From contig NZ_NFIP01000006.1 of NCBI RefSeq assembly GCF_002161805.1, positions 92,560 through 156,559 of the forward strand: a DNA stretch of 64,000 nucleotides. Reading direction: 5' to 3'. Position 1 is the first letter of the stretch. Each line of letters starts with the position of its first letter. A program made the translations under genes and the position numbers. Positions 38,691 through 47,134 of this stretch are shown in pieces. Source of the DNA: Collinsella sp. An307. Lineage in GTDB: Bacteria > Actinomycetota > Coriobacteriia > Coriobacteriales > Coriobacteriaceae. Under the pieces are notes generated by a model. That model searched no databases. It was given only the letters and a program-made list of their open reading frames with translations, and was not told the origin of the DNA.

Positions 38691-39308
38691 TCACGCGCCG
38701 TTTTGAGCGTCGCCGGTCTTTTTCCACTCAAGACTCGCCTTCATGGCGTTTTTTAGCGCCGCTGCGAGCTTTTGGTCAGAAATTGGTGAGACGGCGGCGT
38801 CCAATTGTGCATATTCCTCGGCCGAGAGCTCTGCGTGCGGGCGCTCTGCGGGGCGAGCAGCGGCGCCGGCAGGACCGGCAGGCGCGTAGGCGCCGTGCGG
38901 AGCGCGTTGCCGAGAGCCTGACGGCGCGGCGTTTGTCGCATTGGGCGAGGAGCCGCTCGCACCGTCTTTGGCGAGATGGCTCTTTACATGGCCCGGCTTG
39001 GTAGTGCGGAACTTGAAGCCCGCGAGGGAGACGCCCTGGCGCTCCATACGCGTGCGGATGATCTCGCGGAGCATCGACATCTCCTGCGTCCAGGACGCGG
39101 CGTCGAGGTAGACAAGGAGCTCGTTGGTATCGGGCAGGTAGCGCAGGCCCGTCACGTGCGCGCCCTCGCGCGTGCCGCCGCAGACGGCGTTCCATGCGCG
39201 GTAGACCTCGCGCGAGCGCTCGGCACGTGCCATCTGCTCGCGGCGCTCGGGCGTAGCGGCACCGAGGATGCGCCGACGCTCGGCATCCAGATACTCGTTG
39301 AGGTCCAT
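38691..39308 (-). CDS. dciA: DciA-like protein (DUF721)
   Basis: DciA-type proteins load the replicative helicase DnaB in bacteria without DnaC/DnaI. This 205-residue protein has the DUF721 core at about residues 25-100: EVYRAWNAVCGG, TGLRYLPDTNELLVYLDAASWTQEMSMLR. An Ala/Pro/Arg-rich linker follows, then a short acidic C-terminal helix. The start at ATG 39308 has AGGAGG 5 bp upstream; the annotated-length alternative from 39350 is rejected. It lies between recF and gyrB, as in other actinobacteria. Directly upstream is the 20-bp repeat array. Confidence 0.8.
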   Translation of the reverse strand: MDLNEYLDAERRRILGAATPERREQMARAERSREVYRAWNAVCGGTREGAHVTGLRYLPDTNELLVYLDAASWTQEMSMLREIIRTRMERQGVSLAGFKFRTTKPGHVKSHLAKDGASGSSPNATNAAPSGSRQRAPHGAYAPAGPAGAAARPAERPHAELSAEEYAQLDAAVSPISDQKLAAALKNAMKASLEWKKTGDAQNGA

Positions 39309-39628
39309 GCGCACCTCCTCAGGCGACACACAGGTAATCTTCCGTCGCAACCCGTGGCATCATCGCGGCGCGCCGCCGGCGCACGCATCCTTCACTCAGC
39401 GCGTGCAAACGGAACGGCTTATGTGCAAACTGCACACTCCGCGTGCAATCAGCACGTCCCATGTGCATCCGTCACGCTTCATGTGCATCTGGAACGGAAA
39501 AACCTTGATATGCGTGCCAGATGCACACAGGCCGTTCCGTTTGCACACAAAGCGTGCAGTTTGCACACAGAGTGTGACGGATGCACACAAGTCGTACGCT
39601 GTCCGCGCGGGGCGAGGATGGCGACCTG
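39309..39628. other. recF-dciA intergenic region containing a structured repeat array
   Basis: This 320-bp gap is unusual inside an otherwise compact leftward replication cluster. Nearly two thirds of it (39401-39600) is the 20-bp-unit array described separately. The rest shows only the dciA ribosome-binding site. Confidence 0.7.
39401..39600. repeat. Array of nine 20-bp units, five direct then four inverted
   Basis: GTGCA cores occur at 39403, 39423, 39443, 39463 and 39483, then TGCAC (the inverse) at 39522, 39542, 39562 and 39582; every step is exactly 20 bp. The 10-bp centre is AACCTTGATA (39501-39510). After the core each unit has a variable part, and four of the five left variable parts (AACGGAACGG, AACTGCAC, TCCGTCAC, TCTGG) recur inverted on the right. 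Some units are themselves dyads, such as GTGCAAACTGCAC. A 20-bp period is not a multiple of three, so it is not a protein repeat. Confidence 0.9.
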
Positions 39629-40840
39629 TCACACCGTGCCGATGGTTACGACCTTTGCACGGTCAAGTATAGCGTCCGAGAAGTAGCCGAGGTTCGTGGT
39701 GGTGATGACCGTCTGAACCTCGTCCTCGATACCGCGCACAAAGGCTTCGCGGCGCTCAGCGTCGAGCTCGCTCATCACGTCGTCGAGCAGAAGCAGAGGC
39801 GGCCGACCAAGGATGTCGCGCGTGACCGCGACCTCGGCGACCTTCCATGCGAGCACAAGAGAGCGCTGCTGCCCCTGCGAGGCGAAGGCGCGAGCGTCGC
39901 GCCCGTCGATAGAGAAGCGAATCTCGTCGCGGTGCGGGCCCACGAGCGTGATACCCCGGCGGAGCTCGTCGTTAAAGACCGCATCGAGCGCGGCAAGCAT
40001 GCGCTCGCGCCACCAAGCGACTTGGGTCGTGCGGTCAACACCAGCGCGATTCGCGGCGGTGCCATCGGCGGAGCGATCATCCGCAGCCACGTCCTCACCT
40101 GCGGCGACCAGCCCCCCGGCATCCGCTGCGACTGCATCGCCAGCGGTAGCGCCAAGCACGGCGTCCACACTCGCCTCATACGTGATGTCGGCCCGCTCGC
40201 CGGGCGCAATCTGGGCGTACGCCTCAACAAACCGCACGCGAATACGGTCGAGCAGCGCCAAGCGGTGCGTGAGCAGCGACGCGCCCGCCTGTGCAAGCGA
40301 GTCGTTCCACGCGGCGAGCATCTCGCGCGTGCACCAGCGCTCCTTCAGAAGAGCGTTTCTCTGCTCCACCAGGCGCTCGTAGGTACCCAGAAGCTGCGCG
40401 TACCGCTCGTTCAGTTGCACGCCAAAGCCGTCTAGCGCGGCGCGGCGCACGCTCGCCGAACGCTTGATCATGTCGAGGTCATCGGGGCAGAAAAGCACGC
40501 TCGGCACCACGCCGCGCACGCCGGCGGCGCGGCACTTCTTGCCGTTGCGTGAGAAGCTGCGTTTGCCGTCGCGCACCGTGCAGCCCAGGTCGACCACGCG
40601 CCCGTCGCCCTCCAGGCGAAGCGCAATCGAGCAGCCCTCCTCCCCTTCCTCCACCAGCTCGGCGGGCGAGGGCTTGCGAAAGCTCGCACCCGAGGTGGCG
40701 AGCTGGAGCGCCTCGACCAGATTGGTCTTGCCTTGAGCGTTTCTGCCCACAAGGACCGTCACGCCCGGGTCAAGCTCGAGCGTGTAGTCATCGTAATTGC
40801 GAAAGTTGCGCACGTGGAGCGTGCGCGCGAGGATGGCCAC
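39629..40840 (-). CDS. recF: DNA replication and repair protein RecF
   Basis: RecF is an SMC-like ATPase that helps load RecA at gaps. This 403-residue form shows Walker A GRNAQGKTN, the signature ASQGQQRSLVLAWK, and Walker B PLLLLDDVMSELD. HVRNFRNY near the start is typical. A Gly/Ala/Asp-rich insert of about 30 residues lies near residue 225-255. I place the start at GTG 40840 (VAILARTLHV), which gives the usual N-terminal length. GTG 40858 is also in frame, with no clear ribosome-binding site for either. The gene follows dnaN closely and is probably coupled to it. Confidence 0.93.
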   Translation of the reverse strand: MAILARTLHVRNFRNYDDYTLELDPGVTVLVGRNAQGKTNLVEALQLATSGASFRKPSPAELVEEGEEGCSIALRLEGDGRVVDLGCTVRDGKRSFSRNGKKCRAAGVRGVVPSVLFCPDDLDMIKRSASVRRAALDGFGVQLNERYAQLLGTYERLVEQRNALLKERWCTREMLAAWNDSLAQAGASLLTHRLALLDRIRVRFVEAYAQIAPGERADITYEASVDAVLGATAGDAVAADAGGLVAAGEDVAADDRSADGTAANRAGVDRTTQVAWWRERMLAALDAVFNDELRRGITLVGPHRDEIRFSIDGRDARAFASQGQQRSLVLAWKVAEVAVTRDILGRPPLLLLDDVMSELDAERREAFVRGIEDEVQTVITTTNLGYFSDAILDRAKVVTIGTV

Positions 40841-40864
40841 AGGTCCGCCGCCGCCCACGCCGCG

Positions 40865-41968
40865 CTAGATGCGCACCGGCATCACGAGGTAGAGGTAGTT
40901 AATCTTGTCGTAGCTCTTAAAGACGCCGGGCGCCTGGTAGCTCTTGAGCTCGAGCGTGATCTCCTTCTCGCGGTTGAGCACGTTCAGGCAGCCAAAGATG
41001 TAGTGGTAGTTGAAGGCAATGGTGCCGCTCTCGCCCTCGGCCTCCACGTCGATGGTCTCCTGCGCGAGGTCCTGGTCGCCCGAGATGGAGGAGAGCGAAA
41101 GCGCGCCCGCCTCGGTATCGATCTCGATCTTGACGGCCGGGTTGTTGCTCGCAATGACGGCCACGCGCTTGAGTGCCGCGGTGAACGCCGCGACGTCGAT
41201 CTTTACGCTCGTGACGCACGAGGTGGGGATGAGCTGCTTGTAGTTGGGGTAGGTTCCCTCAAGACGGCGCGAGACGTAGCAGGTGTTGCCCGCCTCAAAC
41301 ACCACCTGGGTGTCGGTCGCGCCGACCAGGATCTGCGGCTCGTCGCGCATGATGGAAAGCGCGTCGTTCATGGCCTCGGCCGGAATGTTGATCTCAAAGC
41401 TGCCCTCAAGGGTCGAGGTCTCCACCTGCGTATCGCACACGGCCAGACGGAACGAGTCGGTCGCCACCAGGCGCAGGGTGTTGTTCTCGACCGTCATGTG
41501 CACGCCGCCCAGGATGGGGCGCGCCTTGTCGGTCGAGGTGACGCGCCACACGCGGGCGGTCATCTCGGTCAGGATGTTCATGGGCAGCTCGACGCTCGCC
41601 TCGATGGCGTACGCCGGAAACTCCGGGAAGTCCGCCGGGTCGAGCGTGTTCAGGCGCACGTGCGACTTCTGGCAGGTGATGGCAATCTGGCGGTCGACGG
41701 TCTCAAAGGCGACCGCGGCGTCCGGCAGGGTCTTGATGAGGTTCGCGAGCATCTTGCAGGGGATGACGGTCGCACCCGGCTCTTCAACATGCGCGGCAAT
41801 GCGATGGCGAATCGAGGTGGTGTAGTTGGAGGTCTGAAACTCCAGCACGCCGTCTGCTGCGCGCACGAGCACGCCGGCCAGAATGGGGAGCGTGGAGGAT
41901 GTAGCGACGCCCTTCTGCACGGTGGCGATTGCGTCGGCGAGTGAGGTCTGGCTTACGGTGAACTTCAT
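40865..41968 (-). CDS. dnaN: DNA polymerase III beta sliding clamp
   Basis: The 367-residue ring-forming clamp tethers DNA polymerase III and other partners to DNA. Three repeated clamp domains can be followed: N-terminal MKFTVSQTSLADAIATVQKGVA, middle RPILGGVHMTVENNTLRLVATDSFRLA, and the C-terminal YLVMPVRI tail that lines the partner-binding pocket. The ATG has a GAAAG-type site upstream. It lies between dnaA and recF, the standard order, with a 264-bp gap to dnaA that holds DnaA-box-like sites. Confidence 0.97.
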   Translation of the reverse strand: MKFTVSQTSLADAIATVQKGVATSSTLPILAGVLVRAADGVLEFQTSNYTTSIRHRIAAHVEEPGATVIPCKMLANLIKTLPDAAVAFETVDRQIAITCQKSHVRLNTLDPADFPEFPAYAIEASVELPMNILTEMTARVWRVTSTDKARPILGGVHMTVENNTLRLVATDSFRLAVCDTQVETSTLEGSFEINIPAEAMNDALSIMRDEPQILVGATDTQVVFEAGNTCYVSRRLEGTYPNYKQLIPTSCVTSVKIDVAAFTAALKRVAVIASNNPAVKIEIDTEAGALSLSSISGDQDLAQETIDVEAEGESGTIAFNYHYIFGCLNVLNREKEITLELKSYQAPGVFKSYDKINYLYLVMPVRI

Positions 41969-42103
41969 GGCGCGCCTTTCTTTTATATATAAGTTCTAGT
42001 AACCAATGATAGTAATAAGTCGGTTGATGTTGGGGATTACGCGGCTTTTCCCAGTACGATGCCCAAAAGTTTTTCGACCGACCCCTGTTGAGAACCGTGC
42101 CTG

Positions 42104-42161
42104 TTTTCCACCAAACCAAAGGGTGCTTGATTTATCCACTGTACGCCCTTGGTTTTCCACC
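42104..42161. promoter_or_regulatory. DnaA-box-like sites between dnaA and dnaN
   Basis: TTTTCCACC (42104-42112), TTATCCACT (42132-42140) and TTTTCCACC (42153-42161) resemble the TTATCCACA box at 7-8 of 9 positions and share one orientation. They lie in the 264-bp dnaA-dnaN gap. Confidence 0.5.
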
Positions 42162-42232
42162 GTTTATCTCCCATCTTTCCCGAGGTTTTCCCCTACCGAG
42201 GTCTCCACTCTGACCATAATCCAACCGCGCGC

Positions 42233-43993
42233 TTACGAGCGGAGGATAATCTTGTTGCGCAGCTGCTGGAGGTCGTCCACAAAGGCGCGGTCCTCCTTCA
42301 TGCGTTTCTCGATTACCTTGACCGAGTGCAGCACCGTGGTGTGATCGCGCCCGCCAAAGGCGGCTCCCACCATAGAGGTTGTCATCTCGCACATGTCGAG
42401 TGCAAGGTAGACGGCCACGTGGCGGGCGTTCTTGATGGCGGCCTGGCGCCTGGGTCCAATGAGGTCGTTGTGGCTCACGCGGTAGAAGTCCTCAACCACT
42501 TTCTGAACCGTCTCGACGCTGATCTTCTTGTGTGCCGCGTCAAAGTACTCGTTGGCAATGCGGTCGATGTCGTCGCCCGTGAGGGTGCGCCCCTCCTGCT
42601 CGCGCTCAAAGCTCTCGCCCGCGCAGCGCTCGCAAAAGCTCTCGAGCTCGCGGATGTTGGTGCCCGAGACACTCGCCATGTGCTTGAGGTCTTCCTCGGT
42701 GAGGTGGCCGCCGCCCGTGCGGATGGACGAGAGGAGCGACGTGTCCCCGCCCGCCGGCGGCAAGGAGTCCGCCGCGGGTAGCACGGTGTTCTCGTAGTAG
42801 TGCTTCAAGATCATGAACTTCATCTCAAAGCCGGGCTCCGAGACAAGGCAGAGCATGCCCGCGTTAAAGCGGCTGGTAAGGCGCTCGTCCATGCCGAGGT
42901 TCTTAGGTGCGCGGTCAGACGCAATCGCGACTTTCTTGTTGTCGCGGATGAACTCGTCCATCAGGCTGAAGAAGTTGTCGATGGACGCGGTCTTGCCGAT
43001 GATGTTCTGGATATCGTCGATGATGAGGACGTCCGCGTCATGATAATCGCGCAGGATCGCGCGGTGGGCGTCCTTTTGAAGCGCTACCTCGTTGATGAAG
43101 TCGTCGATGTAGGCCTGGCTGTTGGCGTACTTGACCTTGAGGTGCGGGCAGTTCTCGTTCAGGTAGTTCTTGATGGCGAGCAAAAGGTGCGTCTTACCAA
43201 GGCCCGACTTGCCGTAGATAAAAAGCGAGCTGTAACTGCCCGGGTCCTCCGCGGTCACGGCAAAGCGCACGGCCGAGTTGTAGGCGTGCTTGTTCTCGTC
43301 GCCGTACACAAAGTTCTCAAACGTGAATTTGGAGTTGATGGGTACCGCTGGGTACGTGTCGTTGCTGGCAGCAGGTGAGGCGGATGCCGAGGTAACCGCT
43401 CCGCCCGTGGCGCCGGACGCCGCGTTCCCGTTGCTGCGAGACGCTCCGCCGCCCTGCCCCATGGTGCTCATGAGGCGCTTGAAGTCGTCGGAGCTGATGG
43501 TGTTGGTGACGGTTACGTGCGTCTCCGCGTCGCTGGTTGCGCCGTCGGCGCTCGGGATGTGAATCGCGGGGGCGGGCATGGTCGGTGCCGTTACCGCCGG
43601 TGCGGGAGCTGCCGGTACGGGGGCTGCCGCTGTCGGCGCGGTCACCACCGGTGCTGCCGCTACCGGCGCCGTCGTGCCCACGTTCGTTGCTGCGGCCTGC
43701 GTGCCCCCCGCCGCGGAGGTTTCCCGTGAAACGCCCTCGGCCGCCGGCAGCGCCGTCGTAACGACGAGCTCGACGGGTGCAAAGGCAATCTCTTCCAGAT
43801 AGCGCTCGATCACCGCGCGCTGCTTCATGAGCGCGGCGCCCGCAAACCGCGAGGGCGCCTCGATGGTGAGCGTGGTGTCGGTAAGTGTGACGCCCCGCGA
43901 TTGGCGCAGCATCTGCACAAGGCGGGTGTCGACACCGTCGCGCTCGCAGAACGAGATGGTGTCATCCAGAATCATCTGGGCTTCGTTTTCCAT
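42233..43993 (-). CDS. dnaA: Chromosomal replication initiator DnaA
   Basis: DnaA binds DnaA boxes and melts the origin. The protein has about 586 residues, longer than usual because of an Ala/Pro/Thr-rich linker (about 85-190) between domain I and the AAA+ core. Walker A is GKSGLGKTH, Walker B is VLIIDDIQ, and the domain IV signature reads FGGRDHTTVLHSVKVIEKRM. ATG 43993 is preferred; GTG 43999 is 2 codons upstream and also possible. The gene follows the GHKL-ATPase gene by 19 bp, so both should share a promoter. A degenerate parS-like sequence lies inside (near 43723). Confidence 0.96.
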   Translation of the reverse strand: MENEAQMILDDTISFCERDGVDTRLVQMLRQSRGVTLTDTTLTIEAPSRFAGAALMKQRAVIERYLEEIAFAPVELVVTTALPAAEGVSRETSAAGGTQAAATNVGTTAPVAAAPVVTAPTAAAPVPAAPAPAVTAPTMPAPAIHIPSADGATSDAETHVTVTNTISSDDFKRLMSTMGQGGGASRSNGNAASGATGGAVTSASASPAASNDTYPAVPINSKFTFENFVYGDENKHAYNSAVRFAVTAEDPGSYSSLFIYGKSGLGKTHLLLAIKNYLNENCPHLKVKYANSQAYIDDFINEVALQKDAHRAILRDYHDADVLIIDDIQNIIGKTASIDNFFSLMDEFIRDNKKVAIASDRAPKNLGMDERLTSRFNAGMLCLVSEPGFEMKFMILKHYYENTVLPAADSLPPAGGDTSLLSSIRTGGGHLTEEDLKHMASVSGTNIRELESFCERCAGESFEREQEGRTLTGDDIDRIANEYFDAAHKKISVETVQKVVEDFYRVSHNDLIGPRRQAAIKNARHVAVYLALDMCEMTTSMVGAAFGGRDHTTVLHSVKVIEKRMKEDRAFVDDLQQLRNKIILRS

Positions 43994-44012
43994 GGTCACC
44001 CCACCTCAGTCG

Positions 44013-45257
44013 TCAGTGCGTCCGCGCCCAGCTTGCGCCCAGCTCGGTCAGGTAATACTTCTGCCCTTGCTTGACGGCAAAACCGCGCTTGCTCAGTGTA
44101 GCAAGCTCGCGCGACCACGTGGGACCCGACTGACCAAAGGCGGCAGTGAGCTCCGAGGGGCCGGCGTGCCCGTGTTCCAGCAGGTAGGCGAGGGCGTCGC
44201 GCCCGCGCTCGCTCACAATGAGGTCCGCCGCGGGTGCGGGCGTGGCCTCTGTGCCGTACGGCGAAGGTGCAGGGTAACCAGCGTATCCCCCTGTTGTGGA
44301 AAACTCGTGTCCCGCCTGTGGAAAACCGGCAGACGGTACCGGATAGGCGCCGACCGGCGGCCATCCCGCTGCCTGCGGGTAGCCGGGGTATGCGGGGTAG
44401 GTTGGCCATGCAGCGCCGGGGTATCCCTGCGACGCCTGTGCTGCGCCCGCTGCCGGGTACGCCTGCGCTTGAGCGAGCGCCGGGTACGTTCCCGCTGGTG
44501 CGCCCGGGTACGCTCCCGCCGCACCCGCTGCTGCACCCGGGTACACTCCGTCCGCCGCGCCCGGGTACGCCCCCGCGGCATTGGCCGGGGCCCCTGCGTA
44601 GGGTGCCTGCGCCTGCGGGTCCTGCACTTGCTGATCGGCGGGCCTCACGGCAGCGCCGCGCCCACCGGTACGCTTTATCTCGTCCACGCGCGCAGGGTCG
44701 GTCGATACGGTGACAACGGTGCCGCCGCCCAGGTTGTTCTCAATCGAGACTGCGCCGCCCGCCGCCTCGAGGTACTGCTGGACCATCGGCAAACCAGAAC
44801 CGGTGCCGCGGATGTAGCGCTTCATGGTGCGGTCGGCGGAGGTCACGCCGAACTCAAAGGCCCGCTCCTTGTCGTCGATGCCGGGACCCTGGTCGGCAAA
44901 GCGGATCGTGTTGCCGCCGTCGAGGATGGAGATGATGGGCTCCACAAAGTGGGCGTGGATGAAGTTCTCCACAAGCTCGCGAATAACCATAAGAGAGAGC
45001 GTGCCGCCCTGTTCCTTCATGCAGCGGTAGACCGTGTTGGTGATTTCCTCCAGGTAGGTGCGCACGGGCGCCGGGTCGATCACAATGACGCGCGGTGTTG
45101 AGAACATGTCGTCGTAGATCGAGATGCGCGTGGCAAAACCCGCCATCTCAGAGGGCGCGCCGCCCTCGCTGTCGGCACCGTCGGCCACGCCGGTTATGTG
45201 CTCGTTGTCAGGCGCCGGGTCGCCCGAGTCAACGAAGGGGTAGAAGTCGTCTGCCAT
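44013..45257 (-). CDS. GHKL (HATPase_c) protein with YPGA-rich linker and C-terminal winged helix
   Basis: I do not recognise a named family for this 414-residue protein. Residues about 60-190 form a histidine-kinase-type ATP-binding domain: N box RELVENFIHAHF, G1 DQGPGIDD, G2 GTGSGLPMVQQYLEAAGG. No phospho-acceptor His domain or transmembrane helix is seen, so it is a soluble ATPase or anti-sigma-type kinase. Residues about 205-345 are a low-complexity linker rich in Tyr-Pro-Gly-Ala. The last 65 residues look like a winged helix (ERGRDALAYLLEHG, SRELATLSKRGFA). It is the first gene of the dnaA operon. Two TGTGGAAAA boxes lie within the linker coding part (44295, 44317). Confidence 0.7.
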   Translation of the reverse strand: MADDFYPFVDSGDPAPDNEHITGVADGADSEGGAPSEMAGFATRISIYDDMFSTPRVIVIDPAPVRTYLEEITNTVYRCMKEQGGTLSLMVIRELVENFIHAHFVEPIISILDGGNTIRFADQGPGIDDKERAFEFGVTSADRTMKRYIRGTGSGLPMVQQYLEAAGGAVSIENNLGGGTVVTVSTDPARVDEIKRTGGRGAAVRPADQQVQDPQAQAPYAGAPANAAGAYPGAADGVYPGAAAGAAGAYPGAPAGTYPALAQAQAYPAAGAAQASQGYPGAAWPTYPAYPGYPQAAGWPPVGAYPVPSAGFPQAGHEFSTTGGYAGYPAPSPYGTEATPAPAADLIVSERGRDALAYLLEHGHAGPSELTAAFGQSGPTWSRELATLSKRGFAVKQGQKYYLTELGASWARTH

Positions 45258-45289
45258 GGTCTCTCAATCCTCGCGATAGCTCTGCATAG

Positions 45290-45295
45290 ATAGTA
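45290..45295 (-). promoter_or_regulatory. Possible -10 box of the GHKL-dnaA operon
   Basis: TACTAT on the minus strand lies 33 bp before the first ATG. A DnaA-box-like GTTTCCACA at 45319-45327 overlaps the expected -35 area, which would allow DnaA autoregulation. Confidence 0.3.
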
Positions 45296-45500
45296 GCTCA
45301 CACTGCACACTTTCAGAGGTTTCCACAGCTTTTCAAAACTTGTTGAAAAGTGAAGAAAACAACTGAAAAGTTTTGCACACACCTTGCACAACATGTGGAA
45401 AACTCGGAAATCAAGCTGAAAGATTGAGAAAAGTTACCGACACGCCCCGTAAGCTCGCAAAATGCGCTGTGATGAGTTGTCGATAACCTGCGGAGATTTG

Positions 45501-45530
45501 TTGACAGCGGATGGATGTATTCCCTACAAT
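45501..45530 (+). promoter_or_regulatory. rpmH promoter
   Basis: TTGACA (45501-45506) and TACAAT (45525-45530) are 18 bp apart and point at rpmH, about 80 bp before its ATG. This is one of the best promoter matches in the window. Confidence 0.75.
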
Positions 45531-45612
45531 CTGAAAGCTCACGTGCATAAACCGCATGACGTGCACCAACCGCAAGTACGCATGCTAGAAACGCAGCAGG
45601 AGGATTGTAACC

Positions 45613-45747
45613 ATGAAGCGTACCTACCAGCCTAACAAGCGCAAGCGCGCCAAGACCCACGGCTTCCGCGCCCGTATGGCCACCAAGGGCGGCCGTGCCG
45701 TTCTCGCCCGTCGTCGCGCCAAGGGTCGCAAGCGCCTCACCGTCTAA
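45613..45747 (+). CDS. rpmH: Ribosomal protein bL34
   Basis: The 44-residue basic protein [18 protein letters not shown]... is the large-subunit protein L34, with the conserved [20 protein letters not shown] core. AGGAGGA lies upstream of the ATG. It starts the rightward rpmH-rnpA-yidD-yidC operon next to the origin, the usual place. rnpA begins 18 bp after its stop. Confidence 0.98.
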   Translation: MKRTYQPNKRKRAKTHGFRARMATKGGRAVLARRRAKGRKRLTV

Positions 45748-45765
45748 CTCGCTCTTTGCTTCCGT

Positions 45766-46101
45766 ATGAAGACCATCAAGTCTCGTTCGGATTTCGAGCG
45801 CGTTTATTCTGAGGGAAGGCGCTACAACCATCCCCTGATGCGCATGGTGATAGTTGATTCTGCTAGCGAAGGCGGCCCGGGTAGGGTCGCCTTCGCTGCT
45901 CCTAAGCGACTGGGCAACGCCGTGTTTCGCAACCGCTCTAAGCGGGTGATGCGCGAGACGGCGCGTGCGGTGGGGCTGCCCGCCGCCGGTAAGGAGGCTA
46001 TCCTCTTTGCCACCCGTGGTACGGCTACCGCCACACCCGCAGCGCTCGTACAGGCCCTGCAGTCGCTCTGCAACCGGGCAGGAGTCTCCCTCAATGGGTA
46101 A
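45766..46101 (+). CDS. rnpA: Ribonuclease P protein component
   Basis: RnpA is the basic cofactor of the RNase P ribozyme in 5' tRNA maturation. The 111-residue protein begins [19 protein letters not shown] and holds the RNR motif in [15 protein letters not shown]. It lies between rpmH and yidD and overlaps the latter by 8 bp, as in many genomes. The RNase P RNA is not in the window. Confidence 0.96.
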   Translation: MKTIKSRSDFERVYSEGRRYNHPLMRMVIVDSASEGGPGRVAFAAPKRLGNAVFRNRSKRVMRETARAVGLPAAGKEAILFATRGTATATPAALVQALQSLCNRAGVSLNG

Positions 46102-46321
46102 GACCTCTTGGTTGCGACGGTGTGCGATAGCGCCCATCCGGTTTTACCAGCGGTTTATCTCCCCGCTGCTGCCGGATGCGTGCATCTACATACCGACGTG
46201 CTCCCAATACGCCGTTGAGGCGATTGAGAAGCACGGTGTTATATACGGCATGTTCCTGGCCGCGCGCCGCATCCTGCGGTGCAATCCGCTTCACGCGGGC
46301 GGCTATGACCCCGTCCCATAA
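46094..46321 (+). CDS. yidD: Membrane-insertion efficiency factor YidD
   Basis: This 75-residue protein is of the YidD/haemolytic family (DUF37), which helps YidC-dependent membrane insertion. The conserved [28 protein letters not shown] and [14 protein letters not shown] blocks are all present. The ATG overlaps the end of rnpA, which indicates coupled translation. yidC follows after 27 bp. Confidence 0.95.
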   Translation: MGKTSWLRRCAIAPIRFYQRFISPLLPDACIYIPTCSQYAVEAIEKHGVIYGMFLAARRILRCNPLHAGGYDPVP

Positions 46322-46348
46322 CGGGTCGGGACACGGAGGAAAAACGTT

Positions 46349-47119
46349 ATGTGGGATTGGATCGTCAACATTCTCTTCGAGATCCTGCGCCTCATCCAGA
46401 GCTTTGCTATTGACTGGGGCCTCTCGATCGTCATCCTGGTGCTGATCGTGCGTCTTCTTCTGACGCCGCTTATGATCAAGTCCACCAAGTCGACGGCGCG
46501 CATGCAGGTCCTTCAACCCAAGCTGCAGGAGATCCAGGAGCGCTACGCCGATGATCCCCAGCGCATGAACGAGGAGATGCAGAGGTTCTACTCCGAGAAC
46601 AAGTTCAGCCCGCTTGGCGGCTGCCTGCCCCTCCTTATCCAGATGCCCATCCTGTTTGCGCTGTTCACGCTGCTTTCTAACCTGCCCAATTACTTCGAGG
46701 GCAGCTCGTTCTCCTTCTTCAACATCCTGCCTGACCTCACCGCAACCCCTGCGGGCACTATGGCCGAGGGCATTACCGCCGCTCTTCCGTACCTCATCTC
46801 GCTTGTGCTCTTTGCGGTGCTGACGCTCATCCCGCAGCTCTACATGTCCCGCAACCAGACGGGCGCCCAGGCGTCCACCATGCGCACCACCTCGGTTGTC
46901 ATGGCCATCATGATGCTCTTCATCGGTTGGGGCCTTCCCGCCGGTGTTCTTCTGTACTACGACGTCTCTACTGCCTGGCAGGTTATCCAGCAGATCTTCA
47001 TCACGCAGCGCGTTATGGAGAAGGCCAAGGCTGACGAGGAGGAGCGCCTCGCCAACGCGCCCATCGAGGTCGACGTGGTCCGTCGTGAGCGCAAGGCGCG
47101 CCCGCATAAGAAGCACTAA
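46349..47119 (+). CDS. yidC: Membrane protein insertase YidC (short, Gram-positive type)
   Basis: YidC inserts and folds membrane proteins with or without Sec. The 256-residue protein lacks the large periplasmic domain and a lipobox. The conserved Arg of the hydrophilic groove is in LIVRLLLTPLMIKSTKS. The two-helix cytoplasmic hairpin (QPKLQEIQERYADDPQRMNEEM) and FSPLGGCLPLLIQMPILFALF are typical. A basic C-terminal tail (RRERKARPHKKH) may contact ribosomes. ACGGAGGAAAAACGTT precedes the ATG. A hairpin follows the gene. Confidence 0.95.
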   Translation: MWDWIVNILFEILRLIQSFAIDWGLSIVILVLIVRLLLTPLMIKSTKSTARMQVLQPKLQEIQERYADDPQRMNEEMQRFYSENKFSPLGGCLPLLIQMPILFALFTLLSNLPNYFEGSSFSFFNILPDLTATPAGTMAEGITAALPYLISLVLFAVLTLIPQLYMSRNQTGAQASTMRTTSVVMAIMMLFIGWGLPAGVLLYYDVSTAWQVIQQIFITQRVMEKAKADEEERLANAPIEVDVVRRERKARPHKKH

Positions 47120-47134
47120 CGCGGTATAGTTGTT

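Larger units (their letters stand above)
45258..45612. other. Candidate oriC region between the GHKL gene and rpmH
   Basis: This 355-bp divergent gap is AT-richer than its surroundings and holds DnaA-box-like sites GTTTCCACA (45319-45327), TGTGGAAAA (45394-45402) and TGTCGATAA (45478-45486). TTTTC/GAAAA runs lie between them (45325-45375). Its place between the dnaA operon and rpmH fits origins in many bacteria. It also contains the rpmH promoter and presumably the dnaA-operon promoter. Confidence 0.55.

Noticed and set aside
39401..39600. CRISPR array
   Set aside because: Only 5-6 bp are constant per unit, half the units are inverted, and variable parts recur. No cas genes are present.
39396..39632. 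78-codon minus-strand frame through the 20-bp array with repeated Cys-rich segments
   Set aside because: The repeat period of 20 is not a multiple of three, so the apparent protein repetition changes frame with every unit; there is no ribosome-binding site.
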